Shown here in pieces: positions 1-8,294 of a stretch of DNA of 64,000 nt. Position numbers and translations under genes: made by a program. Every line of letters begins with the position of its first letter. The stretch's first letter is position 1. The notes beneath the pieces were generated by a model, which ran no database searches, had not been told where the DNA came from, and saw only the letters and a list, made by a program, of their open reading frames with translations. This DNA is from UBA1952 sp965200035 (lineage in GTDB: Bacteria; Bacteroidota; Bacteroidia; Chitinophagales; Chitinophagaceae). The stretch lies in assembly GCA_965200035.1 (NCBI GenBank), contig OZ241334.1:1178001-1242000 (forward strand), read 5' to 3'.

Positions 1-235
1 CCGCTACATCGTATTTCCGGAGTCTGAGCTGCGCGGAAGGGTACAGTTTTTTCGCTATGCAGTTACGGTAGGTATGTGTCTGCTGCTCAATTATGTGCTG
101 ATAAAAATCTTTATGCATTTTGGAGTGTTCCCTACCATTGGATATGTGGTTACGCAGGTGCTGGTGGCTATGTTCAGCTATTTTACGCAACGGCTCTTTA
201 CCTTCAAAGTAGCCCGCAAGCGGGTAGATGCTTAG
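1..235 (+). CDS. GtrA-like membrane protein, C-terminal part
   Basis: The reading frame is open from base 2 to a TAG at 233-235 and encodes the last 77 residues of a gene that starts before the window. Two hydrophobic helices are visible, the second followed by FSYFTQRLFTFK, a tail typical of GtrA-family (PF04138) polyprenyl-phosphate-sugar flippases or their fusions to glycosyltransferases. The family moves lipid-linked sugars across the inner membrane for cell-surface glycan modification. The N-terminal half, and any fused glycosyltransferase, is outside the window, so the exact role is open. Confidence 0.7.
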   Translation, partial: RYIVFPESELRGRVQFFRYAVTVGMCLLLNYVLIKIFMHFGVFPTIGYVVTQVLVAMFSYFTQRLFTFKVARKRVDA

Positions 236-257
236 CCTGCCTTATTTCCAAAAAACC

Positions 258-935
258 ATGCGCACTGTCCTTACATTCCTGCTGGCAATGATGATCGCGA
301 CAGTGCAGGCGCAGTCTCCTTCCAAACTTTTTCCCGCGCAGGAAGACGACCGTTATGTGGATGAGCGGATATTTTTCGGCGGCTTATGTGCTGGTGTCAA
401 TTTTACGCAGGTAGATGGCGATACAAAATCAGGGTATCATAAAGTGGGGATCAATGCCGGGGCTATTGTGTATGCGCGCTTCCGGCCTGCGTTGGGCGCC
501 AGTCTTGAGCTGCGCTTTTCTCAGAAAGGCAGTGTTTCCAAAGGCTTTACTTCCAATGCCGGAGGCGTTGCAGCGCTTGAAGTGTATAAGATCAAGCTCA
601 ATTATGCCGAGGTGCCGCTGATGCTGCACTATTTCGCGCCGGGTAAATTTACCTATAGCGCGGGCATTGCCTATGCCTACCTGATCTCGTCTAACGAAAG
701 CTATGAAGCCGGCTATCCGGTTAACTTACATGATCTCTATCCGTTTCAGAAGGATGAGCTGAGCGGACTGGCGGGCGGCAATTATGTATTGGCGAAGCAT
801 TGGTCTGTAGAGGGGCGCTATCAGTATTCCATTACGTCTATACGCACGCCGGATCATATTCCGCCGGGATTGAGTACCGGATCCGGGCATCAATCCAATA
901 ATGTGTTCACCTTTCGTCTGATGTATCTTTTCTAA
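258..935 (+). CDS. outer-membrane beta-barrel protein (PorT-like)
   Basis: 225 residues from the ATG at 258. A start at 228 would also be in frame, but the ATG at 258 gives a clean signal peptide (MRTVLTFLLAMMIATVQAQ). After it come alternating beta strands with aromatic girdles (LGASLELRFSQKGS, YAEVPLMLHYFAPGKFTYSAGIAYAYL) and a C-terminal FTFRLMYLF strand, the layout of the 8-stranded PorT/outer-membrane-barrel family of Bacteroidota. Its role is unknown; PorT relatives serve T9SS or surface integrity. The 3' end overlaps the convergent MATE gene by 29 bases. Confidence 0.75.
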   Translation: MRTVLTFLLAMMIATVQAQSPSKLFPAQEDDRYVDERIFFGGLCAGVNFTQVDGDTKSGYHKVGINAGAIVYARFRPALGASLELRFSQKGSVSKGFTSNAGGVAALEVYKIKLNYAEVPLMLHYFAPGKFTYSAGIAYAYLISSNESYEAGYPVNLHDLYPFQKDELSGLAGGNYVLAKHWSVEGRYQYSITSIRTPDHIPPGLSTGSGHQSNNVFTFRLMYLF

Positions 936-2280
936 TATCCGCAACCACCGCTTTCGTACGCTTTAATATCCTGAAAAAGCGCCGGTTCAGCAGCAGCGAT
1001 GAAAAGGTCAATCCGCTCAGAAATCCAATCCACATACCGGCAGCGCCCATTTTGAAATAAAGCGCCATCAGGCAACCAACCGGAATACCGATTACCCAAT
1101 ACGCAATGGCTACATACAAAGTGGGAGCTTTTACATCTTTAACGCCCCTCAGCAATCCTACACCAATGGCCTGCGTAGCATCCGATATCTGAAAGAAAGC
1201 AGCATAGAGCATGAGCATAGAGGCAATGGCAATGACCGGTTCATCGTGCGTGAATGCACGCGGTAATATATGCCTTATGCATACATAGAATAGCGCGCAG
1301 GCAGAGCCATACACTAGCCCGCTGAGCAGACTGCTTTTGCCGATTACTTCAATGGTATGCCATGCTTTCCTGCCCCACGCATTGCTGGTACGGATAGAGC
1401 TGCCCTGTGATAAGCCGAGCGGTATCATAAAAGTAAAAGCCGCACAGCTGAGCGCAATCTGGTGAGCCGCCTGCTCTACCGCGCCAAGCGTGCCAATGAT
1501 GATGCCGGATACAGCGAATGCTCCGGATTCCATACCGATCTGCAGACTGGAGGGCACGCCGATATGCAACAGCTCTCTAATCGTTTCTTTTTTCAGCTTC
1601 CATTGATGCTGCCGCACAGCAATATAGCGGCGAAACCGCTTGTGACTAAGCACAATTACAGCAAGTGCTATCAAGATAAAAAGCCGGGCGAAGAGTGTGC
1701 CGTAGGCCGCGCCCACCAGCTCCAGCCTCGGGAAGCCCCAGTGGCCATAGATCAGCAGCCAGTTGATAAATACATTGATGGGCAATGCAGCCAGCGAAAG
1801 TATCATAGCTGTACGGGTAAGCTCAAGTCCGTCCGTGAATTGCTTGATGGCCATGAACATCAGTGAGGGAATAATGGACCACGCCATTACCTGCAGATAC
1901 GGACCGGCAAGGATAGCTACCATTGCATCCTGCCCCAGGTGAAAAAGCACGCCTTTGCTCATTACCAACAAGACGGCAATGATAATTGCTGCAATGCTGC
2001 ATACCCAAAAGCCATTGTAGAAATAATGAGAAACCTGCTGACTATCCTTCCGTCCATGTGCCATAGATACGGTTTGCGATACGCCCATGGTGATGCCCAG
2101 CCCCAGCACGAACGGGATGTTCATTACACTATTCACCAATGCAGCCGCGGCCAGCTGACGGTAAGAGATAGCCCCAACCATTGCTGTATCGATAATGCCC
2201 AATGCCATCTGGATCAGCTCTCCCAATATGATGGGTGCCGATAGCTTCCAGGTCTGTGCTGCCTCACTACGAAGATTCAT
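907..2280 (-). CDS. MATE family multidrug efflux transporter
   Basis: 457 residues and about 12 membrane helices, the usual length for the MATE/NorM family, which exports cationic drugs and dyes using Na+ or H+. The N-terminal APIILGELIQMALGIIDTAMVG matches the first MatE repeat, and the second repeat begins near residue 240 (GVPSSLQIGMESGAF). The substrate cannot be told from sequence. The gene is monocistronic, transcribed away from fdhD, and its last 29 bases overlap the end of the barrel gene on the other strand. Confidence 0.92.
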   Translation of the reverse strand: MNLRSEAAQTWKLSAPIILGELIQMALGIIDTAMVGAISYRQLAAAALVNSVMNIPFVLGLGITMGVSQTVSMAHGRKDSQQVSHYFYNGFWVCSIAAIIIAVLLVMSKGVLFHLGQDAMVAILAGPYLQVMAWSIIPSLMFMAIKQFTDGLELTRTAMILSLAALPINVFINWLLIYGHWGFPRLELVGAAYGTLFARLFILIALAVIVLSHKRFRRYIAVRQHQWKLKKETIRELLHIGVPSSLQIGMESGAFAVSGIIIGTLGAVEQAAHQIALSCAAFTFMIPLGLSQGSSIRTSNAWGRKAWHTIEVIGKSSLLSGLVYGSACALFYVCIRHILPRAFTHDEPVIAIASMLMLYAAFFQISDATQAIGVGLLRGVKDVKAPTLYVAIAYWVIGIPVGCLMALYFKMGAAGMWIGFLSGLTFSSLLLNRRFFRILKRTKAVVADIRKDTSDER

Positions 2281-2327
2281 AACGGTCGCGAAAATAGGTA
2301 TTCCCCCGCAGGCAGTAGATGAAGCCT

Positions 2328-2335
2328 TAAATTTG
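2328..2335 (+). promoter_or_regulatory. possible -7 box (TAnnTTTG) of fdhD
   Basis: TAAATTTG fits the Bacteroidota sigma-A -7 consensus TAnnTTTG. It ends only 4 bases before the ATG at 2340, so if it is used the fdhD mRNA would be almost leaderless. No TTG -33 element is seen at the usual distance, so the call is weak. Confidence 0.25.
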
Positions 2336-2339
2336 AGTG

Positions 2340-3179
2340 ATGGAGAACAGGCAGGTCAGAAAGGTTACGATCAAAAAGATTGCAGAAACCAAAGCGGCAA
2401 TCATTACCGACTATGTAGCGGCAGAAGAGCCAATGGAGATACAGTTGCTCTACACTATTGAAGGAGCCCAGACACGCAAGCCGGTATCTGTAACCATGCG
2501 TACTCCGGGGAACGACACGGACCTGGCCATTGGCTTCCTGTTCACCGAAGGGATCATTCAGTCTTACGATCAGATTTATAAAGCTGCGCCCGTGCCGGGT
2601 AATGAAAATATACTGCTTGTAAGCCTTGAAGCAGGCGTTGAGCCTGCGCTGAATGGTGTGGACCGGAATTTTTACATGACCTCAGCCTGCGGCATTTGTG
2701 GCAAAGCAAGCATCGATGCAATTAAGACGGTGTCTGTTTATAAGAATACTCCTACGCCTTCTCTGCGTGTGATGGCCACCATACTCTTCAGTCTGCAGGA
2801 TAAATTACTGGCTCAACAGGAAATATTTGACAGCACCGGCGGGCTGCATGCGGCTGCGTTGTTTGATCAAAATGGCGCGATGCTGATGCTGCGGGAAGAT
2901 GTTGGCAGGCACAATGCGCTGGATAAACTTATTGGAGCTGCATTATCTGAGAATAAGCTGCCTTTGCGCGATCACATACTGCTATTGAGCGGGCGGGCCA
3001 GCTTTGAATTAGTTCAGAAAGCCGCGATGGCCGGCATTTTCCTGATAGCTGCTGTAGGTGCACCTTCAAGCCTGGCAGTGTCTATGGCAAACGAAGCCGG
3101 CATTACGTTGGTTGGGTTTTTAAGAGCGCAGCGGTTTAATATTTATACGCATCCCGAACGGATTATTTTAGTTGAATAA
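2340..3179 (+). CDS. fdhD: formate dehydrogenase sulfurtransferase FdhD
   Basis: 279 residues from the ATG at 2340 (a GTG at 2337 is also in frame). FdhD carries sulfur from a cysteine desulfurase to the molybdenum cofactor so that formate-dehydrogenase-type enzymes become active. The hallmark cysteine loop CGICG lies at residues 117-121, with sulfur-carrying Cys117 and Cys120. Other conserved blocks are NDTDLAIGFLFTEGII, STGGLHAAALF, REDVGRHNALDKLIG and SGRASFELVQKAAMAG. It is the first gene of a tight operon with a small unknown gene and the molybdoenzyme it presumably activates. Confidence 0.95.
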   Translation: MENRQVRKVTIKKIAETKAAIITDYVAAEEPMEIQLLYTIEGAQTRKPVSVTMRTPGNDTDLAIGFLFTEGIIQSYDQIYKAAPVPGNENILLVSLEAGVEPALNGVDRNFYMTSACGICGKASIDAIKTVSVYKNTPTPSLRVMATILFSLQDKLLAQQEIFDSTGGLHAAALFDQNGAMLMLREDVGRHNALDKLIGAALSENKLPLRDHILLLSGRASFELVQKAAMAGIFLIAAVGAPSSLAVSMANEAGITLVGFLRAQRFNIYTHPERIILVE

Positions 3180-3252
3180 CCTTCGGAAAACACAGAAATT
3201 TGAAGGTGCAAAAGCCAACAGACATCATTACAGAAAAGCACATCAGTTATTC

Positions 3253-3621
3253 ATGAAAATACGTATTAAAGGAGCATCTGTCCGTTTTCGTTTGTCCCGA
3301 TCTGAAGTAGCACAACTGGTACATGAAGGCCTTATAGAAGAGCTGACGCCATTCGGCAATGCCACTTTTAGCTACGCATTACAACGTCAGGAAAATGGCA
3401 GCGCACTTTCTGCAACATTTGAAAACGGAAAGATCACGATGATGGTACCGCAATCGCTGATCGCCGGCTGGGATACGAACAACCTTGTTACGATTGATAA
3501 TTACATGCCTACAGGTAATGGTACGGATTTATATCTGTTGCTGGAGAAGGACTTCCAGTGCATCGATGCGACTACGGAAGATCAGAGCGATAATTATATC
3601 AACCCCAATCAAGCCTGCTGA
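3253..3621 (+). CDS. small conserved protein between fdhD and the molybdoenzyme
   Basis: 122 residues from the ATG at 3253; the frame extends upstream to a TTG at 3172 that overlaps fdhD, but MKIRIKGASVRFRLSRSEV looks like a natural N-terminus. No signal peptide or membrane helix. The protein appears all-beta, with the start MKIRIKGxSxRxRLSxSEV and later repeated short strands. I do not recognise a function. Its position, 73 bases after fdhD and 2 bases before the oxidoreductase, suggests an accessory role in maturation or regulation of that enzyme. Confidence 0.75.
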   Translation: MKIRIKGASVRFRLSRSEVAQLVHEGLIEELTPFGNATFSYALQRQENGSALSATFENGKITMMVPQSLIAGWDTNNLVTIDNYMPTGNGTDLYLLLEKDFQCIDATTEDQSDNYINPNQAC

Positions 3622-3623
3622 AT

Positions 3624-5930
3624 ATGAAAGATGAGCAACAGAAAATAGCCGGTGCCGAAAACCCCGAAGACTTTACCGGCCTTCGCCTCGGCGAGATCAA
3701 GAAGGTAGCTGCAGGCATACCGGCTGTGATGTCTTCCTTTCAACAGGTATTTGGTGAAGCCGGTGTAGCAAGAGGATGGAAAGGGCTGTGGCACCTGAAT
3801 AAAAAAGGCGGGTTCGACTGTCCGAGCTGTGCCTGGCCCGATCCTGATGATGAGCGTTCCGGCGTTGCAGAGTATTGTGAGAATGGTGCGAAGGCGGTGG
3901 CGGAAGAAGCAACCGCGAAGCGGTTGATGGCGGATTTCTTTAAAAAACATTCCGTAGCAGAACTGGCTGCACATACTGATTTTGAAATAGGGCGCAAAGG
4001 GCGCATTGGCGAGCCTGTGTATTTGCCGAAAGGCGCCACGCACTATCAGCCGATTTCCTGGCAGGCGGCCTTCGATAAAATAGCGGCATCGCTCAATGCC
4101 CTTGACTCTCCGGACGAGGCCATCTTTTACACGTCAGGCCGCACCAGCAACGAAGCTGCATTTCTGTACCAGCTTTTTGTACGCGAGTACGGCACCAATA
4201 ATCTGCCCGACTGCTCCAATATGTGCCATGAAAGCAGTGGCGTAGCATTGGGCGAATCACTGGGTATCGGGAAAGGCTCGGTAAAGCTGGAAGACCTTTA
4301 TGAGGCAGAGGTCATCATGATTCTCGGGCAGAACCCGGGCACCAATCACCCGCGTATGCTTACGGCACTGCAAAAGGCGAAGGCCAATGGAGCGATCATT
4401 ATCTCGGCCAATCCACTGCCGGAAACAGGACTGATGGGCTTTGATAATCCGCAGACGGTAAAAGGCATCCTGAATATCGATTCCACGCTTACGGACCTGT
4501 TCCTGCACCTGAAGATCAATGGGGATATGGCGTTGCTGCAGGCTATAGAGCGGCTATTATTGGAAGAAGAACTGAAAGCGCCGGGCACTGTATTCGATCA
4601 GAAATTTATTGCTCAGAATACTACAGGCTACAAAGAGTTGATCCAGCATTTGCTTACCAAAGAGGTAGATACACTGGCCAAAGATGCAGGATTGGATGTA
4701 GCCCAGATCAGAGACGCTACGGATATTCTGAAAAATAAAAAGAAGATCATTGTATGCTGGGCAATGGGCCTTACGCAGCATAAGAATGCGGTGAATACGA
4801 TCAAAGAGGTGGTAAACCTGTTGCTGCTGAAAGGCAGCATTGGCAGGCCCGGAGCGGGTACCTGTCCGGTGCGCGGTCACAGCAATGTACAGGGCGACCG
4901 CACGATGGGCATTTTTGAAAAACCTACGGATGCACTGCTGAAAAGCATTGAGCAGAACTTTGGCTTTACTCCCCCGAAAGAGCATGGCCACGATGTAGTG
5001 GACAGCATTCACGCTATGCATGAAGGCAAAGCGCGCGTCTTTATCGCTATGGGCGGTAATTTTCTTTCCGCCACTCCGGACACTCAGTTTACGGCAGCAG
5101 CGCTCAGCAAGTGCAGCCTTACTGTGCATGTGTCCACCAAGCTCAACCGCAGTCATCTGGTGCACGGAGAGGAAGCATTAATTCTTCCGGCATTGGGTCG
5201 CTCTGATATGGACCGGCAGCAGGGTAAAGCCCAGTTTGTATCCTGTGAGAATTCTATGGGTGTGATCCAGTCTTCGAAAGGTGTGCTGGAGCCCATATCC
5301 TCACATCTGATGAGCGAGCCTGCTATCATTTGCGGCATGGCAAAAGCTACGCTGGGCAAGCGCAGCAAGATTGATTGGGATAAATACGGGCATCATTACG
5401 ATGCGATCCGGGATGATATCGAGCGCACGATTCCGGGCTTTGAAGATTACAATAAGAGAGTACGCATACCGGGCGGCTTTTATCTTCCCAACTGCAACCG
5501 TGAAGGCTGGTTTGATACCCCGACAAAAAAAGCATCATTCAATGTTGCAGACCATGAGGTGCATGAGCTGAAGCAGAATGAGCTGCTCATGATGACCATC
5601 CGCACGCACGACCAGTTCAACACAACGATCTATGGATTGAATGACCGTTACAGAGGCATCTATAATGAGCGCCGCGTGATCCTGATGAACCGGGAAGATA
5701 TGAACCGGCTTGGTCTGGCAGAAAAAGAGGTGGTGGATCTGTTTAACTACGGCGATGGCGTCGAGCGGGTGGCCCGGCATTTTTTAGTGATCCCCTACCC
5801 TATTCCCAAAGGCTGCACAGCTACTTACTTTCCCGAAACCAATGTGCTGGTACCGATCAAAAGCGTAGCAGCGAAAAGCAATACACCAGTATCAAAAGCA
5901 GTGGTGATACAGGTTCGGAAGCACACATAA
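3624..5930 (+). CDS. FdhF/YdeP-family molybdopterin oxidoreductase
   Basis: 768 residues, the usual length for the YdeP/FdhF-like molybdopterin oxidoreductase family. The N-terminus carries FDCPSCAWP (Cys66, Cys69) and EYCENGAK (Cys85), a YdeP-type cysteine pattern rather than the classical four-Cys [4Fe-4S] motif. Cys201 in DCSNMCHESSG aligns by position with the Mo-ligating Sec/Cys of FdhF. MGQNPGTNHPR-like and PxRGHSNVQGDRTMG segments bind the bis-MGD cofactor, and the C-terminal molydop-binding domain runs from about 650. The physiological substrate of this family is not established, and formate oxidation should not be assumed. It ends the fdhD operon. Confidence 0.9.
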   Translation: MKDEQQKIAGAENPEDFTGLRLGEIKKVAAGIPAVMSSFQQVFGEAGVARGWKGLWHLNKKGGFDCPSCAWPDPDDERSGVAEYCENGAKAVAEEATAKRLMADFFKKHSVAELAAHTDFEIGRKGRIGEPVYLPKGATHYQPISWQAAFDKIAASLNALDSPDEAIFYTSGRTSNEAAFLYQLFVREYGTNNLPDCSNMCHESSGVALGESLGIGKGSVKLEDLYEAEVIMILGQNPGTNHPRMLTALQKAKANGAIIISANPLPETGLMGFDNPQTVKGILNIDSTLTDLFLHLKINGDMALLQAIERLLLEEELKAPGTVFDQKFIAQNTTGYKELIQHLLTKEVDTLAKDAGLDVAQIRDATDILKNKKKIIVCWAMGLTQHKNAVNTIKEVVNLLLLKGSIGRPGAGTCPVRGHSNVQGDRTMGIFEKPTDALLKSIEQNFGFTPPKEHGHDVVDSIHAMHEGKARVFIAMGGNFLSATPDTQFTAAALSKCSLTVHVSTKLNRSHLVHGEEALILPALGRSDMDRQQGKAQFVSCENSMGVIQSSKGVLEPISSHLMSEPAIICGMAKATLGKRSKIDWDKYGHHYDAIRDDIERTIPGFEDYNKRVRIPGGFYLPNCNREGWFDTPTKKASFNVADHEVHELKQNELLMMTIRTHDQFNTTIYGLNDRYRGIYNERRVILMNREDMNRLGLAEKEVVDLFNYGDGVERVARHFLVIPYPIPKGCTATYFPETNVLVPIKSVAAKSNTPVSKAVVIQVRKHT

Positions 5931-6056
5931 GTTTTTCTTGCAAGCGGCTAATTCAGGATAAATCTGGCAAATCACGAAAGAAATGTAGGATCGAAAGATA
6001 TCAGGCGGTGCTGATATTTGGTCTTATTTTCCTGAATGCTAAGATTTGTTTGTGTA

Positions 6057-6452
6057 TCAGGAAATGATATTGCTATTCTTTCCGTTTTGTTTTCCCATGA
6101 GATATCCTAGTTTATATTTTTTGAACTTCATTGGCAACCATTTACCAATGTTTCCTTCACCAAAATGTGTACTTTGAATAAAGAATTGTTCATTATCTCT
6201 TTTTAAAATAAAAGATGGATCTAAACATTTACAATTGTTTTCAATATCTGAATAGTATAGGGATAGGTAGTTTTCATCTAAGGTATCCGCATGATAAACG
6301 CCTGTACATGACATTGGTTCATGCTGACTCAGCATTTCCAATTTAATTTGATCCTGATCTATATGAAAATTATAGGTCGTACCAGCAGTGCCCGTAGTGG
6401 TTAAATCACCTGCAACATAAATCGAGAAATTACCTTGCCAAATTACTGGTAT
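6057..6452 (-). pseudogene. 3' half of a gene split by an IS3-family element
   Basis: The frame is open from the IS edge at 6452 to the stop at 6057 (131 residues) and has no start of its own near the edge. It encodes a small beta-rich domain (IWQGNFSIYVAGDLTT, then SCTGVYHADTLDENYLSLYY), which resembles lipocalin-like or DUF5991-like domains of small Bacteroidota proteins; this is a weak impression. The phase at the IS edge matches the 5' half at 7786-8238, so the two are most simply one minus-strand gene of about 281 residues. Confidence 0.65.
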
Positions 6453-6464
6453 TGTAGGCTCCCC
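6453..6464 (+). repeat. left terminal inverted repeat of the IS
   Basis: TGTAGGCTCCCC is the perfect inverted complement of 7774-7785. Similarity continues inward in broken form (GTTGACCG against CTGGTCG). Confidence 0.85.
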
Positions 6465-6523
6465 GGAAGTTGACCGTTTTGTAAGTAGGGATAATCTCTA
6501 ACTTTAAAACAGAAACATCAGGG

Positions 6524-6790
6524 ATGAAGCAATCCAAATTTACAGAGAGCCAGATCGTATCTGCAATCAAGCAGCAGGAAGCCGGCCAATCTGTCAAAGA
6601 CATCAGCCGTGCACTCGGCATCTCAGAAGCGACCTTCTACAACTGGAAGGCAAAGTACGGCGGCATGGAGATCAGCGAGGTAAAGCGCGTCAAAGAGCTC
6701 GAAGCCGAGCTGGCACAGTATAAGAAGATGTATGCCGAGGTTAGCTTTGACCTTCAGGCGCTCAGGAACGTAGTGGCAAAAAAATGGTAG
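6524..6790 (+). CDS. IS3-family transposase OrfA
   Basis: 88 residues. A helix-turn-helix of the HTH_8/transposase_8 type covers residues 1-55 (SVKDISRALGISEATFYNWKAKYGG), followed by a leucine-rich coiled coil (VKELEAELAQYKKMYAEV). OrfA binds the inverted repeats and, fused to OrfB by frameshifting, forms the active transposase. It ends at a TAG directly after a run of seven A bases where the frame can slip. Confidence 0.93.
   Translation: MKQSKFTESQIVSAIKQQEAGQSVKDISRALGISEATFYNWKAKYGGMEISEVKRVKELEAELAQYKKMYAEVSFDLQALRNVVAKKW
6778..6784 (+). other. A7 slippery site for -1 frameshifting between orfA and orfB
   Basis: Seven consecutive A bases in the frame GCA AAA AAA TGG TAG. A one-base backward slip changes the reading to GCA AAA AAA ATG GTA and joins OrfA to OrfB, the known way IS3 elements make OrfAB. 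The ATG of orfB begins at the last A. Confidence 0.75.
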
Positions 6791-7695
6791 GCCCTGCTGA
6801 TCAGAGAGAAGTTGTGGGCCTGCTTGTCACCGAAGAAGGCTGCAACGTCAGCAGGGCATGTGCCATGACGGCCATCAGCCGCAGCACCTACCGTTACAAA
6901 CACAGGCAAAAGGACGACCGTAAACTGGAAGATCACTTGTCCGCCCTTACCACAAAACACCCGGCCATTGGGTTCTGGTCCTGCTATTACCGGCTCAGGA
7001 ACAAGGGTGAAAAGATCAACCATAAGCGGCTCTACCGGGTTTACAAGGCTATGCGTCTGAACATCAGACGAAGATCAAAGAAGCGGTTGCCCGAACGGGT
7101 GAAGCAGCCTTTGGTAGTGCCTACAGCCCCTAATCAATGCTGGTCGCTGGATTTTATGAGCGATGCGCTTAGCGATGGCCGTAAGTTCCGGGTACTGAAC
7201 ATCATCGATGACTATAACCGTGAGTCGCTGAAGATTGAGGTGGACCCCTCACTGCCTGCGCTCAGGGTGCAAAGGGCGCTCGACCAGGTTGTAGTACTGA
7301 GGGGAAAGCCGGCCAATATAAGAAGTGACAACGGACCAGAGTTCATTAGCCATCTGATGGAACAATGGGGCGAGCAACACAAGGTAAGCTGGCATTATAT
7401 CCAGCCGGGAAGGCCGATGCAGAACGCCTACATTGAACGGAAGAACGGATCGATGAGACGTGAGTTACTGAACAGCTGGATGTTTGAGAGCCTGAGCGAA
7501 GCACGGATGAGGTGTGAAGCCTGGCGTCTGGATTATAATCATGAACGCCCACACAAGGCGCTGGGCTACCTCTCACCGGTAGACTACGCCAATCAGGAAA
7601 AGCAAAATAGCAAGGCGACAGCCGATGAAAGTGCAGAAGCCTTATCCACAAATCCGCGTAGGCAGGATAGCTCTTCAGCTGTCCCTGCCGTATAG
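6784..7695 (+). CDS. IS3-family transposase OrfB (DDE integrase domain)
   Basis: 303 residues. The N-terminal HTH_21-like region covers residues 1-100. The DDE catalytic core follows, with SLDFMSDAL for the first Asp, RSDNGPEF for the second and AYIERKNGS for the Glu. The arrangement is that of the IS407 group. The frame overlaps orfA by 7 bases and is expected to be expressed mainly as an OrfAB fusion. The gene appears intact, so the element may still be active. Confidence 0.95.
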   Translation: MVGPADQREVVGLLVTEEGCNVSRACAMTAISRSTYRYKHRQKDDRKLEDHLSALTTKHPAIGFWSCYYRLRNKGEKINHKRLYRVYKAMRLNIRRRSKKRLPERVKQPLVVPTAPNQCWSLDFMSDALSDGRKFRVLNIIDDYNRESLKIEVDPSLPALRVQRALDQVVVLRGKPANIRSDNGPEFISHLMEQWGEQHKVSWHYIQPGRPMQNAYIERKNGSMRRELLNSWMFESLSEARMRCEAWRLDYNHERPHKALGYLSPVDYANQEKQNSKATADESAEALSTNPRRQDSSSAVPAV

Positions 7696-7773
7696 CGCGG
7701 ACTTGTGGATAAGATATTTGAAATACCTTTATGAGCCAACTCAAACCTCTAATTCCAATTCGACCAGTTTTTA

Positions 7774-7785
7774 GGGGAGCCTACA
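7774..7785 (-). repeat. right terminal inverted repeat of the IS
   Basis: GGGGAGCCTACA is the inverted complement of the left end at 6453-6464. On the minus strand it extends the broken host gene by three codons and ends it with TAA. Confidence 0.85.
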
Positions 7786-8238
7786 GATAGGCCAGTCTTT
7801 TTTAATAAAATGATCTACAATTGTCTCTTCCTGCTTGTAGATGCCAGTAGCTTTTTGAATGACTGCCTCAGCCCAATCGCCCTGATAAGTATGTTGTAAC
7901 TGAGCCGCTTTTTCATGCCAATCCTGAATAATTGTTTCTTTATTAGCCAGCTTTTGAGGAACTCCTTTTTTCAGGGTCAGTTCAAGATAGTTAGCTGGCA
8001 AGCCGAGTTCCTGAACCAGACTATCGGCCATGCTTGCATTAGCCGGTAGAGAAGAAATATGTTCTTTACGGACAAATAAGAGATAATCCCATCCTGAGCG
8101 GTGACAGGTCCAGCCAATGCTTATTTTATAATGATGAACTGATTCTTTTTGTTCCTCCCGAATGCGCTCACTGACAATGATGCTCGCATCGAAAGTAAGT
8201 GTATGCGCAAGGTGCAGGTATTTTAGAGTGAATGACAT
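7786..8238 (-). pseudogene. 5' half of the gene split by the IS3-family element
   Basis: 151 codons from the ATG at 8238 (a TTG at 8256 is also in frame) to the IS edge, where the phase matches the 3' half at 6452. The protein starts MSFTLKYLHLAHTLTFDASI, has no signal peptide, and contains IGWTCHRSGWDYLLFVRKEH and an EEQKESVHHYK segment. I do not recognise the family. It follows the second immunity-like gene by about 56 bases in the same direction, so it may have been part of the toxin/immunity operon. Translation now ends inside the IS (CRLP then stop). Confidence 0.65.
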
Positions 8239-8294
8239 TGATTTGGTTTTGCACAAGAAAGATTTAAAGAGCTTATTTTACAATGCTTGGTCAT

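Larger units (their letters stand above)
6453..7785 (+). mobile_element. IS3-family (IS407-like) insertion sequence
   Basis: A complete 1,333-bp element bounded by imperfect inverted repeats beginning TGTAGGCTCCCC, with overlapping orfA and orfB on the plus strand. Length, TG...CA ends, and the transposase type all fit the IS407 group of IS3. Flanks are GTAT on the left and GATA on the right, so no exact 4-bp target duplication is seen; the last three bases TAT and GAT differ at one position. The element sits inside a minus-strand gene and supplies the stop codon of its 5' half. Confidence 0.92.

Noticed and set aside
3172..3252. Longer form of the small operon gene starting at TTG 3172
   Set aside because: It overlaps fdhD, and the added residues are basic and not protein-like; the ATG at 3253 gives a natural N-terminus.
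5931..6056. Possible attachment site at the left edge of the accessory island
   Set aside because: No direct repeat shared with the right edge (13370-14038) and no tRNA or integrase gene; island borders could not be defined.
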